A stretch of DNA of 64,000 nucleotides from NCBI RefSeq assembly GCF_005239225.2, contig NC_133287.1, positions 2,523,493-2,587,492 of the forward strand. The letters are read 5' to 3'. The translations under genes were made by a program, and so were the position numbers. Below the pieces are notes generated by a model. The model searched no databases. It saw only the letters and a list, made by a program, of their open reading frames with translations, and was not told where the DNA came from. This DNA comes from Populus alba (taxonomy: Eukaryota; Streptophyta; Magnoliopsida; Malpighiales; Salicaceae). Shown piece after piece: positions 12,590-25,306 of this stretch. Position 1 is the first letter of the stretch. Every line of letters begins with the position of its first letter.

Positions 12590-13720
12590 ATGGCCTACTA
12601 CAGCTCCTTCTATGATGATGATTATCAGAGTGAGTACTATAACGGTGAGTCTCTCGAACTCCTTACTATAATGCAATGGTTCTGTCCCAGATCATGATAT
12701 TCAGTGGCTTATTCCAGCTACAACTATAATGAGCGCCAAATTTTTGCCCTGATCCGCTTCCTTATTATGCTTTAATTACGATCGTGTCTCAAGTTTACAC
12801 AAGAATTGCATACTCTGCCTCTACTTTCTGGGAGCCTGTGTGTATTGAGAATGATCCTGGTCCTTTGCTATCATGAACAGACGCGGTTCATTGTCTCGTA
12901 TAAGGTCTCGGAGTTTAACGAGACTGAGTTCGAAGAATACGACCCCACTGCTTTTGGTGGTAGCTATGATCCTGCTGCAACTTACGGAAAACCTCTTCCT
13001 CCCTCGGACAAAATTTGTTACCCTAGTTCAACGCCGGATCCGAATGCCTTATCATTAAATGGTGTCTCCTATGGATCGATTACAGCACCTTGCGGAAAAG
13101 ATGAAGTCAATGAACCTGCTCCGAAACCTCGAAGTGAAAGGAAACCGCTTAGGCTTCCTGCTATTGAAGCAGCGCCGCTGTCCCTTGAACTTGGCAATGG
13201 CAAAGGAAATTCCCAAGAGAAGTCTCTAGTCTTGCATAAAGGTGAAGAAAGTGAGGAAAACGAGGGTGATCATCACGATTCTTTGCCTGGCTATGATGCT
13301 GGATATTGCAATGGATCAAGTGGAGAACTTGGTTATGAGTATGGCCAGGAAGTGCCACAAATTCCATCAGGATATGGCTTGGGAGCAATGGACCAGCTTT
13401 GTGAAAGTTATTTGGTTACTGGCCTTGTCTTTCTAGGCATGCTAGGAATGACAATGATCGTCAACAAGCTACTGATTGTGGAAGTTATAGGAACCAAGGA
13501 AGGGGACTGCTGATTATCTATTTGGAAGCTGATCAAATCCTGATGCTGAAAGAAGGGATGCAGGCAGCAGCTATGGGAGTGCTATCTAAGTCCATGGGAG
13601 GCATTATCAAGAGGAAATTCTCTATTAACAGGTCAAGTATGTTGAGGATTGATGGTCAGCTTGAGCATGTTGCGCGGTCATTTGTGCATCTTCTTGAATA
13701 ATTCATCCATTCCAGCCAAA
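12590..13720 (+). pseudogene. Decayed At5g39570-like tyrosine/acid-rich protein gene
   Basis: An ATG at 12590 opens MAYYSSFYDDDYQSEYYN, the typical Tyr/Asp-rich start. Related pieces follow in changing frames: YSSYNYNE near 12715, AYSASTFWEPVCIENDPG at 12807-12860, then from 12885 a long frame with RFIVSYKVSEF, FEEYDPTAFGGSYDP and YGKPLPPSDKICYPSS. The repeated YDPxxxGGxYDP and GKPLPPSxxxCYP motifs are those of the At5g39570/At3g29075 group of unknown function. The C-terminus has shifted again: TADYLFGS at about 13508 is followed by a stop, SNPDAERRDAGSSYGSAI and another stop. At least three frame breaks and two stops separate recognisable blocks. The 235-residue ORF beginning at 12806 is only the best-preserved part; its ATG is not the true start. 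Absence of a clear intron would fit a processed copy, but this is not established. Confidence 0.7.
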
Positions 13721-16535
13721 AGGGTGGGTTCTTAGGTCGTTTTGCAAAAATGCGTCTTGAATAATGGACCTTAATAATCTGCAAAGGCTTCATCTATCTT
13801 CAAAATCCAATTATTATTAACCCGAGCTTGAGATTCGATCCAACACAAAGCCTGAATCATGGTTTGAGTAAGTTTTCAATTCAATTTGAAAAAACTTTCT
13901 TGAAACAATCTTGAAATTTTAACCATGTTAACTGGATTATGAATCTACTCGGAATTAATCCTCTTATTATTTATAAAATTTACACCAAGTTAACATGCTA
14001 AACAGTGTTAATTGCTATAAGAGTAATAGCGGGAAATAAAATTGAGGTTACTGTATGCATATTCTTGGGTGGCTTCGATAATTATCGGGGTGGTGATTGC
14101 TGTATAGGCGGAGGCCAACCGGTATTTGCATGGGTCACGAGAGAGTTGTCATAAGGGAAGCAGTCATCATTTGAAGTAATTGATGGTTAAACGTAACGGT
14201 AAGGACATCAAACTGGTATAATAGTCTGAGTCTCAAGCTTTGAGCACGTTACGAGGTAGTCTTACATGGTAAATGGATTCCTTCCTCGGGATAATCTTGA
14301 GATATCATTACGAGAAATGCACAGAGAAAAACCTAAGTTGACACTAAGAAAAATTGTATTATATGATGTATGTTTATCAGTAACATTAATTTACAATAAA
14401 AAACAAATTAATTTTTCAAAATATAAATAGGGTATTGTAAAACAAAATGTGAAAGTCCAAAAGATCAGATTGAAAACTATTGAGCTGAGAAATCATGGCT
14501 TGACCATAATTATTAAAGAGAGAAAGTGTAGGGAAGGCTTGTAAGAAAAATAAGAGGGTGAGGGGGGCATGGTAGGGTAAAGTCAAAAAAACAATAGAGA
14601 CATGAAAATCAAATTCATGTACGAAAATATTATCATTAGAGAGGGGAGAAAAGGTCATAAAGGAAAGGAAAGTGGATCTTTATCACTATGATTATGAACA
14701 GAAACCCTTGTTAATCGATGTGGCAACCAATGGATTGGTACTACCATATAATATAACACAATAAAGCTTTAAAGCACTGGATTTGTCTTTTTAACTTGGA
14801 GAACATTGGGATGCCCGTGTATTAAAGAAGTCTTAATCTCCCATTAACGGCTGATTGGCTGCCTTAATTTACTCTTAAGGGAGACAATTTGCATATTTTT
14901 GAAATATTGAGAGAGAATCCCTTGGGGTTTGCACCAATGGCTAATGAGATGTGGTCTAATATTTAAGCTTTATGTCTATTCTTGTGCAAAAGATGATGTC
15001 ATTTGGTAGATGAATAGGTTACCAAAGGCCCTTGGTGACAATGATTCTTTTTTTGTAAATTTCAAACCCTTTAATTAAGAAGTCAATAATAGTGAACTTG
15101 CTCGATAAATGAGTGTTGGCTCATGTGGTAATTTGTTAATGATTTTGCTCGATAAATGAGTTGAACTTAAGGAATATGATGGTGAGAAACAAAAAAAAAA
15201 CTTTGAATGCGTTAATCTAAATGTGAATTTTTGCTTACATCTCGATAAATGAGTGATAACATTAATAAATCAATTGTTTTAGTTTGTAGATGGTAAATAT
15301 TTTATTATTATTAATATTGTTGTCCGAGTCAGTTTGCGCACCTCAACTAATCTCATGAATTATGAAGTTAACGACTATATTCTCCAATTATTATTATATT
15401 AACAACCACATGACTCGAACTTGATACCATAAAAAAAATGAATTTTTTAGTCTCAAGTTTTTATCACTAAATCATTTATTTTATATTTTTATATGTTATA
15501 TTATTTTCAATAGCATAACTTATCAAATTGTATTATTGAGAATAACATAATCTATGTAATTCATGATTGGCTCGAGAATATTTCACCACAAGGCAATATA
15601 TATACACACACACACCTATTGTGTTTAATTAATCAAATTAGACGGATTTCGTCGAGAATCTTAATTTGTCAACATTGACTACCAAATTAAAAGATCTTAA
15701 GCCAAATTCAAAAAAAAAAAAAAAAATTGACATGAACGATAAATGTTGTCGTTTTCTTAATGTACGTTTTTGGAAAACATGATAAACATGACATGTCACA
15801 TACACAAGAAGCACCCTTCTTTGTACAGTCTTGATAAATATCTTTCTTATAAAATATTTGTACTGGTAGTTGTAATTTTCACTCAACAAACAACCTGTCT
15901 TTTAAAATGTTCTTAAAATTGGTTGTTTTTTTTTGTCTAAAAAATATTAAATTAATAAATATTGTGGATGGTTTTGAGTGATTTTTATGCTATTTCATAA
16001 CATATATTAAATTAATATATATTTCATAAATCTTTTCTCAAGAGACTCAATTATCGAATTGATACAAACAAAAGGACTAAACTATAAGTTTTCCCACAAA
16101 CCATATTTGCCATAGAGGGAAAAAACCATGGGAGACAAAAGAGAAGTGCTTTTCGAACCTCGTAGTATCCACCATGGTCGAAGCAGCAGTTTCTTCCTCT
16201 TTCTTTTCCTCATCATTGCTTGCCCTTTTGCCAAGTGAAAGCTTTCACCTCTCCCGTTGTTAGGCACAACATGCTCTTTGGTCCCAACCTCACTTGACTC
16301 GCTACCAAATTTTATGTTTCCCTCATCGCCCCTTTGTTCTTTATTACCAATGTTCCTCTTCGAATCCTGTCTTGCTTACTTGACTTATTTACCCTTCTAA
16401 TATTGTTACCTTAACTAGTCTCCAATTATTTGTTAAAAGATAGGTATGCACTATCATATCCTCCTCGTGTAGCCTTGGTCTCTTGATAAGATTTCTATAA
16501 AAAAATAAAATCTTTACATGATAACGTTAAGAGGG
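13721..16535. other. Gene-free intergenic region
   Basis: No supported gene. A word ctcgataaatgag occurs three times (about 15101, 15150 and 15240). A short (CA)n lies near 15605. A long AT-rich tract runs from 15280 to 16080. Confidence 0.45.
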
Positions 16536-16725
16536 TGTTTGATATCATTTTTGTATGTTTTTAGGTGCTTTTAAAAAGTAAGTTTTGCTTGAAAAACATT
16601 AAACTATGATGTTTTTAGTGTTTTCTAATAGTTTTAATGCACGAGTGTTAAAAATAAAAATAAATCTGATAAAAATTCATTTCAATATATTTTCAAGTAA
16701 AAAGTTATTTTGAATAGATTTGACT
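16536..16725. repeat. AT-rich MITE-like element, copy 3
   Basis: It starts with gggtgtttgatatcattttt, then has taggtgcttttaaaaagt, tgtttttagtgttttc, gttaaaaataaaaataaat and a right part with ttcaatatattttcaagt. This is the same internal order as the copies at 7085 and 42275. It lies about 100 bases outside the left end of the PIF/Harbinger element. Confidence 0.5.
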
Positions 16726-16939
16726 ATGAGGTTGAAATGGAACTTCAATCTTATTAAAAATATTAATTTGATTTTTTTTATAAGTAAACCATGGATCCAA
16801 ACCTTTGCCAAATATGTACTAAGAGCGTGTTTGCCAAATACGGATAAGCATGCATATTTTGCAAGATTATCCACCTCTATTTCCATACCAAAAAAAAAAC
16901 GCTCTATCACATTACGTAGTGATAAGTGTGCATGATTAA

Positions 16940-18200
16940 ACGCTTCTTCCCCACCACTTGGTTGTCCATGATGCCTAAATTCTTATAAGTGATGCCTCTC
17001 GTCTTTGTAGGAACCCAAATACCCATACTCATTAGGATATCCAACATCAACCAAATAGTATTTACATACAAATAAGAATAGCATGCTAATTTTTAACAAA
17101 ACTATATATATAAAAAAAAAATATGCCTTCAATTACCAAGTCTTCAATTTATTTTAAATCACAACCTTCTGGTGGTTTTGAAAATTTTTTACTGCAATTG
17201 TCAATAACCTCAAGAAAAATACGTGTATTGTGTGCATTCTTTTCCCATCCTGCCCACACAAACATGAATTGCATGTTGAAACTACAAGCGGCCATGACAT
17301 TTTGTGTTGGTACACCTTTTCTTTCAATAAATAGAATTTGATTATCATATTGTATGTAGTCACGAACATGTGTGCAATCAATTACACCGACACAATTCTA
17401 CAGGCCAAAAAAAATTAAGTAATCATAAACATTAATAAAATATTTCATATTCATTTAAACAACTTAATTAAAAAGAAATTCATCTTATCTTAAAATGTGG
17501 CATATATATTAGATTCATTGCAATTTCTCTTAGTGTGCTCATAAATTATGGATCTACTGGTTTTATAAGTTCTACACGAAACAAACATAATGATTTAAGG
17601 ACTTATTTGAAATATATACTAACAGTTTCATCTGAATGTTGAAATCTCTCCTGTACTTCTTTATTTGACGCCGCTACTGCTATTGTAAATAGAAATATTG
17701 TCATCTTTTCAATAATGCTCATTCATTCTTCTTGAAGGTTTTAAGCCATGTTACGTTTCTAAATCATTACACAGACTCAATAAAGTAGCGTGTTCATCCT
17801 AAACACGTTAACACACCGTTTCCAACTACCTCTTAAAATCTCATTCAACCAACGCATCCTTGTATTGAATGAAACCATACATAGTTCTTTATGCATATAA
17901 TTAATATAATACATATTTATAGCTCTAGCCATGCATATAATTAATGTATTCAAAACAAACTCCTCCTTAAAATAAATTCATCATTATCATCACTTTCATC
18001 GTCACCGTCATCATCATCATCATCATTGTTGTTGTCATCATAGTTGTTGTCGTTTCCATCACCGTCATCTCCAGCATCAGCAACTAAGGCACCACTACCT
18101 TCACAACTAGGATAATTAATGTGGTTTGCAATGCAGTTCATTACATTATCATAAACGTCATCAAAATCTTCATTAAATATGGCATAATAGCATTAAACCA
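16940..18200 (-). pseudogene. PIF/Harbinger DDE transposase (DDE_Tnp_4), degraded
   Basis: Reading down the minus strand: an acidic N-terminal stretch (Asp/Asn-rich, 17960-18060), then NTRMRWLNEILRGSWKRC and FRMNTLLYF, the usual PIF N-terminal helix region. The catalytic core follows: IDCTHVRDYIQYDNQ with the first Asp near 17380, KGVPTQNVMAAC, then FVWAGWEGSAHDTRIFLE with the second Asp near 17225, and YLVDVGYPNEYGYLGSYK near 17035 for the third acidic position. ERHHL is followed by a stop where relatives read ERYHLQ. Several frame changes interrupt the region between 17400 and 17780. Family enzymes cut and paste the element at TWA sites together with the ORF1 protein. Core motifs are well preserved, so the copy is fairly young. 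Exact exon limits are not resolvable. Confidence 0.8.
17955..18065. repeat. Trinucleotide-rich (ATC/TCA)n tract in the transposase N-terminus
   Basis: The plus strand shows many atc/tca triplets. On the minus strand these encode a run of Asp with some Asn, Gly and Glu in the transposase N-terminal region. Acidic N-termini are common in poplar-type PIF transposases, so slippage of GAT codons probably expanded an existing acidic segment. Confidence 0.6.
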
Positions 18201-18209
18201 TAGATCATC

Positions 18210-19615
18210 CATATCTTCAATTACATGTAAATAAAAAAAATTGGTATGTTGTTAATAAAATACTTTAAATAATTAAATATCATTCAGTACAAAAAAAAAA
18301 AAAAACTATCAAAGAGTTGGTGAAAAATAATTTTTTACATACTTATAAAGTCAAAAAATAAGGTGTTTCACTTGCTTGTATCAAATGCAATTGAAAGGTT
18401 TATTCTAAAGAAGGTTGTGTCATTGGAAAACATGATACAAACAATTAAATAGAAAAAAAAAAAAAAAAAAAAAAGGTTTTCCCTCATTATATAGAAAAAA
18501 AAAATTAAAAGACGTCTACATCTCTTTTGAAATTTTTTGCTTTCAAAAGAATTACATTCTAACATGTATAAGCTGTAAAATTAACATAATTAACATACGG
18601 ATGTTAATTTTATAGCTCATGCATGACATACATTCTGACATGTATGTTCTTTTGTAGCTAAAATGTTGCTACTTTCACATGATTCTAATAAAATTATTGT
18701 CCTCCTTCAATTATTCAAGATTCTTTGGCCCTATTTTTTTGTTTACTCCTCATTCCATGACTCATGAACATAGCCAGTGGGGTCATGCTTGATACCCTTA
18801 TTGAATTCAAGTAATGTCAATATGTCTTGTGAAGCCAATTGCCCCACGATAGAAAGGAAAAATAAGGATAACAGTAAAGGCTTTAAAAGCTTCATATTCA
18901 ATCTATCAAAAACTAAAAAGGAGGTTTCTAGCTTCTAACCAAACCAATTAATTCAAACCTTACATGCTCATAGCTAGACCCAACAGTGACAGCTTGAATA
19001 TTACAAGAAAACAAGCCTTATAACATGAAGAAACAAACTCAGTTTTGTAAGGAAAAAAATAGTCAAGCTAAATGAACCAATAATTTCATCCAAGTCTCAA
19101 CCATTTAGCAGTAAATACAAGAGAGACTTGGAAAGCCTTTACTTTAAGAAATAAAAGCATTGATGTCTAGAGCGCACAAGACAATACCACTTAACAAAAA
19201 ATCACCAAATTTGTAATATTACCTAACAATGGAGCTCCAAGAGACCTTTACTACTACCACTGATAAAACCTTAGCTTCAAAAAAGAATTTTTTCTTCAAC
19301 TAACCCCAAGCATTAAATAACATCAAGCTAAACAACGCAATAACATGACAGCCATAAAATTCAAAAAGGATCCTCAACATGGAATGTGGAATAATACAAT
19401 GACTCAAACAAACTTCAGCAACTGGAAACTACTTTTTTTCAAAATTGTCATCACATTATTCTGTAAAAATAAAATAAACATGTATAAATAAATTATCGAT
19501 CATAACATAACACAGTACATTTAGCTAACACTTGAACGTAGTTAATTGATTAACAGTTAAGAAAATGAAATCATACCATATGAGCTAAGCATGTTTACTT
19601 CGTGCATACATTTGC
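18210..19615. other. Non-coding interior of the PIF/Harbinger element
   Basis: No ORF with family features. It includes a poly-A run of about 24 bases at 18452-18475 and ordinary AT-rich sequence between the two element genes. Confidence 0.5.
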
Positions 19616-19620
19616 TACAA

Positions 19621-20640
19621 TCATTTCAGCTTATATTCAAGATCACCCATATTGGACCACATTTCTCTTTTCCTTCTTAAACTCATATACTCCATAGCAA
19701 AGTCGTAAAAATCATCATCATTTGAAACTCTAGGAATTGAGTGGAGCTCAGACATCACATCGGAAATACTACAACCTTGTCGATCTATATTCAAAGAAGT
19801 GGAGTCACTCGTAGTCGATATACTCTCAAGTAGTTGATCTCATCTTGACAGCAACTGAACACCAATTGCAAATGTTTTCTTCTTTCTACCTCGAACCTTA
19901 GAATGATCTCGTTCTTTTCTTTTTCCACTACTTTTTATGTTGTAGCTGCTTGACATATTCACCTCACTAACCATTCAAGACATGTTAATCTCCAAATTTG
20001 AAATCTCATCCTCCTCTGAGTCACCGCTTCCTTCTTCTAAATCAGCACGATCAATGTTGGTATTGATTATGCCAGGATGGACATCATTGCCACCAAGTAC
20101 TCCTGACGAAGAAGCCCATGTAAACTCTTCAGTTACAATAATGTTGAAAAACATTCTGTCAAATTTAATCTTTAAAGACGATTCAATACCGTTATGCCTG
20201 AATTTTTTTGCTCCTCTAATTTCCTACATATAATAAATAAAAGTAATTAATGAAGGATCATGTATTGAACATTTTTTTAAAATTTGACAACAATAAATGA
20301 AATTGTTAGGATAATGAGGAATTGACCTGAATTTTGTCTTTCCACCACTCATCGCTAGCTGAAATTGTTTTTAATTCACTACTCCAGTCAACACCAGTTT
20401 TAGAAATCAGCTTTGTCCATATCCTCCAATCCTTTTTACATCCATCTCATTTATTTTTCAATTGCGTTTTAGTGAATACATGGCTAGTTTGTTCTTTGAA
20501 TGATGTTATAAAAAATTTCTACCCCATTTTATCGAAATGAATATTAGGGTCTCATTCTCATATCAATGGCCTTAATGCATAGATCACAAAATATATGCAA
20601 TATTTTCTTTGTCCAAGCAGCCTTATCCATAAATTCAAGA
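19621..20640 (-). pseudogene. PIF/Harbinger ORF1: Myb/SANT-like DNA-binding protein
   Basis: From about 20640 downwards the minus strand reads AAWTKKILHIFCDLCIKAI, then FDKMG, a stop, and FKEQTSHVFTKTQLKNK. After another stop come DGCKKDWRIWTKLISKTGVD and WSSELKTISASDEWWKDKIQ. This is the Myb/SANT-like (L10-interacting-MYB) domain order: W-T..FCDLC, T..QLKNKWDG.KKDW..W..L. An intron-like gap follows (about 20240-20330), then EIRGAKKFRHNGIESSLKIK, an acidic segment, a basic KRKERDHSKVRGRKKK and a C-terminal SMLRRKREMWSN-type helix ending at TGA (19621-19623). In active elements this protein binds the transposon ends and helps the transposase. Stops at the conserved W positions suggest loss of function. 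Confidence 0.75.
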
Positions 20641-20734
20641 CCTTTCATAGTATCTTTTGAAACATTTAACAAAAGAAAACAATAAATGTTATCAATTACT
20701 TGGAGGGACAAATATAACCGTGGATTCAATCAAA

Positions 20735-22100
20735 ACAACAGAAGAATACATGTTTTTTTTTTTATCATGCTTCTTGTTGGTGATTTCTCTCTTTAGCTGA
20801 AATTGCTCAAGTCAGAATTATTTTGGACATATCTGTTAGTTTTAACTTTATGTTTTGGAGGAAGTTTGAAATTTTGTAGTTCTAATAAATGAACAAATGA
20901 AACTTCTATTTTATCTTATTATGATTATCTTAAACAAGTGAGATTGGATTCATTTATCAATGACAGAAAACTGAAGCACATGAAAAAATATTCTTTGATT
21001 TTCAACTCAATACAACAAATTCAGTTAGGTTTTAGAGGGGGGGAAAACCCAGGCTCATAAGGCAACAGAATTGAAGTAGGTTCCAATTTCGTTGTAATAT
21101 TCTATCCTTTCATTGCAAGCCATGGTTAACTATAATTGATAACCATAATATGAAAATGGTTGTAAAAAGTTTTACTGTAAATCTAAAGTTCAACATTACA
21201 TGGGAATTTTTGTGAAAAACATAGGATGACAAAAACTAATTTGCTTATTAACATAAAAGAATCAAGCAAAGCACACATCAAATTACTTTTCCCCTCGACT
21301 AATTAGACCACTAATGGGATTACAGCAATTTAAAAAAAAAAAAAAAAACTTGTAAACTCTACCATTTTTAGTGTCAGATTCAACAATAATCAACATAGAT
21401 GAATCACATTGTTTCCAATATACAAAAGAAAAATCAAGCAACAACAATGTGAACTATTAAAAGACCAAGAACCCGATTTCATTGCAGAACAACATCTAAT
21501 TAATCACAATAAACAGAATTCATGAAGCAGCAAATAAAATAAATTTGAAGATGGAGATAAGACAAAAATTTATGATTCTCTCTCTAATGTGAGTTTTCCT
21601 AGCACAAATCTGTTGCTTTTTTCTGCAAACCATAACAATGGAGACCTCTCACCAAATTTATATCAGTGAAGGTGACAAATCTTCATATGAAATAACAAAG
21701 GACAGAGGGGAACAAGGCGAATGATAATTGCTTGAAAGAAGATGGTTTGAGAAAAGAAGGCACCCTTTTCGTTGTCGTTTAGAAGGAGACGAAAGAAAGG
21801 AATTGAGGGGAACAAGGATGAAAACTTTGGGAAATAAGGGCATGATTTTTCTAGATCTGAACAATAAAGCCTCTCGGTTGTTTTGGGAAAGTTTTACAAT
21901 GTTAATTATTCAGCATTGTCAATAAGAGAGATGAGAACACGGCCATACGAGAAAAGCAATTGAAAATTGCTTTTTACAAACTGAAGGTCCATCCTCCCAT
22001 CCTCGGTTTTGGGTAGAACCCACGTATAATAAAAATATGGTTAATATTTAACCAAACACTTGTGAACCATATATGTTTGCAGCCGCAGCGTCAAACATGC
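20735..22100. other. Non-coding upstream part of the PIF/Harbinger element
   Basis: No supported gene. Poly-A occurs near 21330. A purine-rich segment at 21720-21860 produces overlapping ORFs on both strands without family features; I treat these as chance. The distal 60 bases carry the inverted terminal repeat. Confidence 0.45.
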
Positions 22101-22697
22101 ACTAATAAATTAAGTGAAATCAAAGTTTTTCTCCTTAAATCTCGTACTTGTTTAAGTTAACTTTGATTTTTTATCAATAGCATATAATTAATGTATATTA
22201 AAAACTATTATATGCAATAATGTTTAACAATTTAAAGTATATACATATGAATATGCATAAATATACTACTACTATTTAATCAGATCATGATAGAAAAACG
22301 CAACCTATCATATCTCTTATAGGATAAACATGGTGTTATTTTCATAAAGGAAAGGGCCAATATCCATCAAATCGGACCAAATCATAATCTAAAAAATATA
22401 TATAAAAGAAAAAAGAGGTCATTTAAGTAATTTTGTATAATTAACATTGAACCCACCCAAAGCAAGGTTTATCAAATCAAGGGCAATTTGGACAACCAAT
22501 CTCGCCAGCACATAATTTGTAAAAGGCCTACTCCCACCAGCCTTTCATTCACCATCGTCATCACAAAAACTCACTGCCCCAGACTCGAACTGAAGCGAAA
22601 GTCCTAAAGACCTGACTTGAAAAACCTCGGACAACACCCATCCATCTGTTAATCTCTCTGAAACTCTGTACTTCATCTGTACACATAAACCTTAACA

Positions 22698-23637
22698 ATG
22701 TCTCTGACACAAGTATCTTTCCTCCCTTTCTTTCTCTCCCTTATCTTCATCCTCTCCACCATCACCACAACCACATCCACTTTACAAAACCTCCTTCAAA
22801 TCCACGGCTTACCAGGCGGTCTCTTTCCAAACAATGTCAAGTCCTACAGTCTTGACCAAGATGGTCGCTTAGAGGTGCAGCTAGATGGTCTATGCATGAC
22901 TAAGTATGAGACAAGAGTGGTCTTTGACAGTGTGGTTAGAGCCAATCTCAGTTATGGTGGGCTTATGGGGTTGGAAGGGCTTATACAAGAAGAGCTTTTT
23001 CTTTGGCTTCCAGTCAAAGGTTTTGAAGTAAATGATCCATCTTCTGGGTTGATCTCTGTTGATATTGGTCTTGCTCATAAGCAGCTCTCTCGTTCTCTCT
23101 TTGAAGTTCCTCCTGTTTGCAAGCCCCAAGGTAATTAATTAATTTATGGGTTTTGCTCTTCTTTGATTTCTCTTTAATGGGTTTTTCTTAATTTATTTTA
23201 GTTTTGCTTGGATTGACTTGAGTTCTGATTAGATTTTGATGAGTATTTTTCTTCAATTCTGCTGTTTTTGTCTCTTTTTTTGTTTTTTTTAATCTCACTC
23301 TAGTCCAGAGAAAGATATAAATGGAAAAAAAATGCTGCAATCCTCTCATTCTGGATCACGAAAAAAAATGAATTGTACACACTCAACTTGATATGTTCAA
23401 ACAATTATTAATTGTTCATTTCGGTGAAAAGAAAAGATTTTATATTTTTATAAATGGAGAAAATTTTTCTTTTTTCGGAATTTAGCAAATTTGTTTCTTT
23501 TAAAGGAATTTCTAGAAAACATTTTGAAATTTACTATTGGAAAGCTAATTGAGAAATCAATTATGTGAAATATTGCAGGGGCTGCGGATCTATTGAAGAA
23601 CTTTGGAAGGAAAATTGGAGTTCAGTTTCAGAGATGA
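22698..23637 (+). CDS. DUF538 family secreted protein (exons 22698..23130, 23579..23637)
   Basis: Two exons give 163 residues. Exon 1 ends CCCCAAG before gtaatt (phase 1); exon 2 starts after ttgcag and reads GAADLLKNFGRKIGVQFQR to TGA at 23635-23637. A signal peptide of about 26 residues is clear: a short N-region, then FLPFFLSLIFILSTITTTTS. The mature part has the DUF538 pattern: HGLPGGLFPNNVKSYSLDQD near residues 37-56, an LDGLC segment, then VKGFEVNDPSSGLISVDIG. DUF538 proteins are plant-specific, small, usually secreted, and adopt a lipocalin-like or BPI-like beta fold. Their function is not settled; some have been linked to stress and cell-wall or chlorophyll interaction. All frames are intact and the length is typical. 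The start is the first ATG after an AT-poor leader. Confidence 0.9.
23131..23578 (+). other. Intron of the DUF538 gene
   Basis: A 448-base GT-AG intron, T-rich, as usual for a plant intron. It starts gtaattaatt and ends atattgcag. Confidence 0.85.
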
Positions 23638-25300
23638 AAAAAAAAAAGAAGAAGCAAATTAAACTCCTTCGAATTGAGACAGAACTTTCTCTTTCTCTTT
23701 CTCTTTTTGTTTTTTGTTTTTTCTTTTCTTTCTTGTTTGGATGCTACATAGAGCCTGTCAAAAAGGAAACTGGGGGATAAATTGAGGAATCAAATGGCAA
23801 ACTTTTGGAATTCTTAGATTCTTAACTGATAAAAATATTTAATTACTTAAAAAAGATATTCAATGATTGCGCTGGTCAGTTATGTTCTTAATGTTTTGCT
23901 GAATTTGAAAGGAAAGGTTGTTCGCATCTGAAGACAGGGAAGCTGATGGGATATTTGAAATTTGGTGTGCTATATTATTCCCAACTAGCTTTGTGAATTT
24001 ATAGCTATAAATTAGGCTAGGAAACATTAAATTCCCTAAAACTTTTGTCAGGGAATGATCAATATAGCTAGCTGCATTTACTTCTTTGTAAGATAAGGAA
24101 ATTTGGCTTCATCTCTCTGTCTCTCTCTCTCTCTCTCTTTCACTAAATCATTGTTATTTTCTTCCTAAATTTGATTTGAAATAGGGACGACAAAAATAAT
24201 ATTTTTTACTTATTTATTGGAAGGTATATTCGACTTTGTGTTATACAATGGAAATTGTTACCTATTGGAATTGTTAACCTCGAGATTATTATATTATTAA
24301 ATTTCAAATATCAAGGTACAAGGATTCGCCAACTTATGGCAAAAAAAAAAACATAGATATGGAGGCGTATATGAAATTTCAAGACATGAAAAAAATAATA
24401 AATTAAACAAAAGGCTGATTTGGAGGACGATTTCTTGTGGATCCAAGTAGTGGGCACCAGCTTGGTTGAGCTAGAAATCCCAAAACCAATTCACATGCAA
24501 ACGGCTAAAGATATTATTCTATAGATTTGAATTCTTTTATATATATATATTGAAAGTATATAGTCAAGAACGTACCGTGGCTGCAGTCTTGTCTTGTCTT
24601 GTTTTTTAAACTTGCTATCGGGGTGTGGGGGTGGATTGGATTCTTATTTCCATGATGAACGGCACTGTGTTTTAATTTGTTTTTGATTTAAAGTTTGCTT
24701 TAAACCTGCAAATCATCTATGTTTCGACACAGAACTAATGGTTGCTGACAATTTACTTTGGGAAAAAATCACAATTCTTGCTTAGAAAATTGAAAGGGAG
24801 ACAACAAGGGGATTGATGCACGAGTCAATTTGGGATCTTCTTATATTTGAAAAATCAAAATATTTCAAACATTAATGGAACTCAAATGCTTATTTATGTA
24901 CTTTGATTCAACTCTATTTTTCCTTGATGTTCTCTTGAATATGTGAAATGTGAAATTAGCAATCAGAATTCGAAATTTAGTCCCACAACTCGCATCATGG
25001 ATCCATGTTAATCCAGCACAATCTCACTGTCAATTTGATTTTCCAGCTCATTGCAATTGCATTTTTCGTGTCATTTGCTAGTTGGGAAATTGGAAGAGCA
25101 GTGGCTAACGAAGACAGTATCTATCAATACTTTCTTACATTTAAGATAAGATAATGTAACGATTTGTACTGTGTAGATCTTACATCATCATCGTCTCAAA
25201 ATCTCAAGAGTTTCTAGGATTCCTTTTTTCGTGAATCCTGAAGAAAAGATAAGTATACATTAGTTAAGTAAGCTGAATCCAACTAACCAAGAGCTATCTC
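23638..25300. other. 3' flank of the DUF538 gene and intergenic DNA
   Basis: The first few hundred bases are the likely 3' UTR, with a (TTTCTC)n-like pyrimidine tract at 23685-23740. A (CT)n microsatellite occurs near 24113-24140 and a short (TA)n at 24539-24550. No other gene is visible. Confidence 0.5.
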
Positions 25301-25306
25301 CCAACT

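Larger units (their letters stand above)
16823..22102 (-). mobile_element. PIF/Harbinger DNA transposon, near full length, degraded
   Basis: Two convergent observations define it. First, it contains both genes of a PIF element on the minus strand: a Myb/SANT-like ORF1 (19621-20640) and a DDE transposase (about 16940-18200). Second, candidate ends flank them: GAGCGTGTTTG at 16823 and, inverted at the far end, GTGCATGTTTG (plus-strand CAAACATGCAC ending at 22102). These match at 9 of 11 bases. Both are bordered by TAA (16820-16822 and 22103-22105), as expected for the 3-bp TWA target duplication of this superfamily. The length of 5.28 kb is normal for an autonomous member. Both genes carry stops or frame breaks, so this copy is probably inactive. 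About 1.4 kb between the two genes and 1.4 kb upstream of ORF1 are non-coding. Confidence 0.75.

Noticed and set aside
12806..13513. A 235-residue ORF presented as a complete gene
   Set aside because: Related peptide blocks continue upstream and downstream in other frames, so the ATG and the C-terminal 40 residues are artefacts of frameshifts. Treated as part of a pseudogene.
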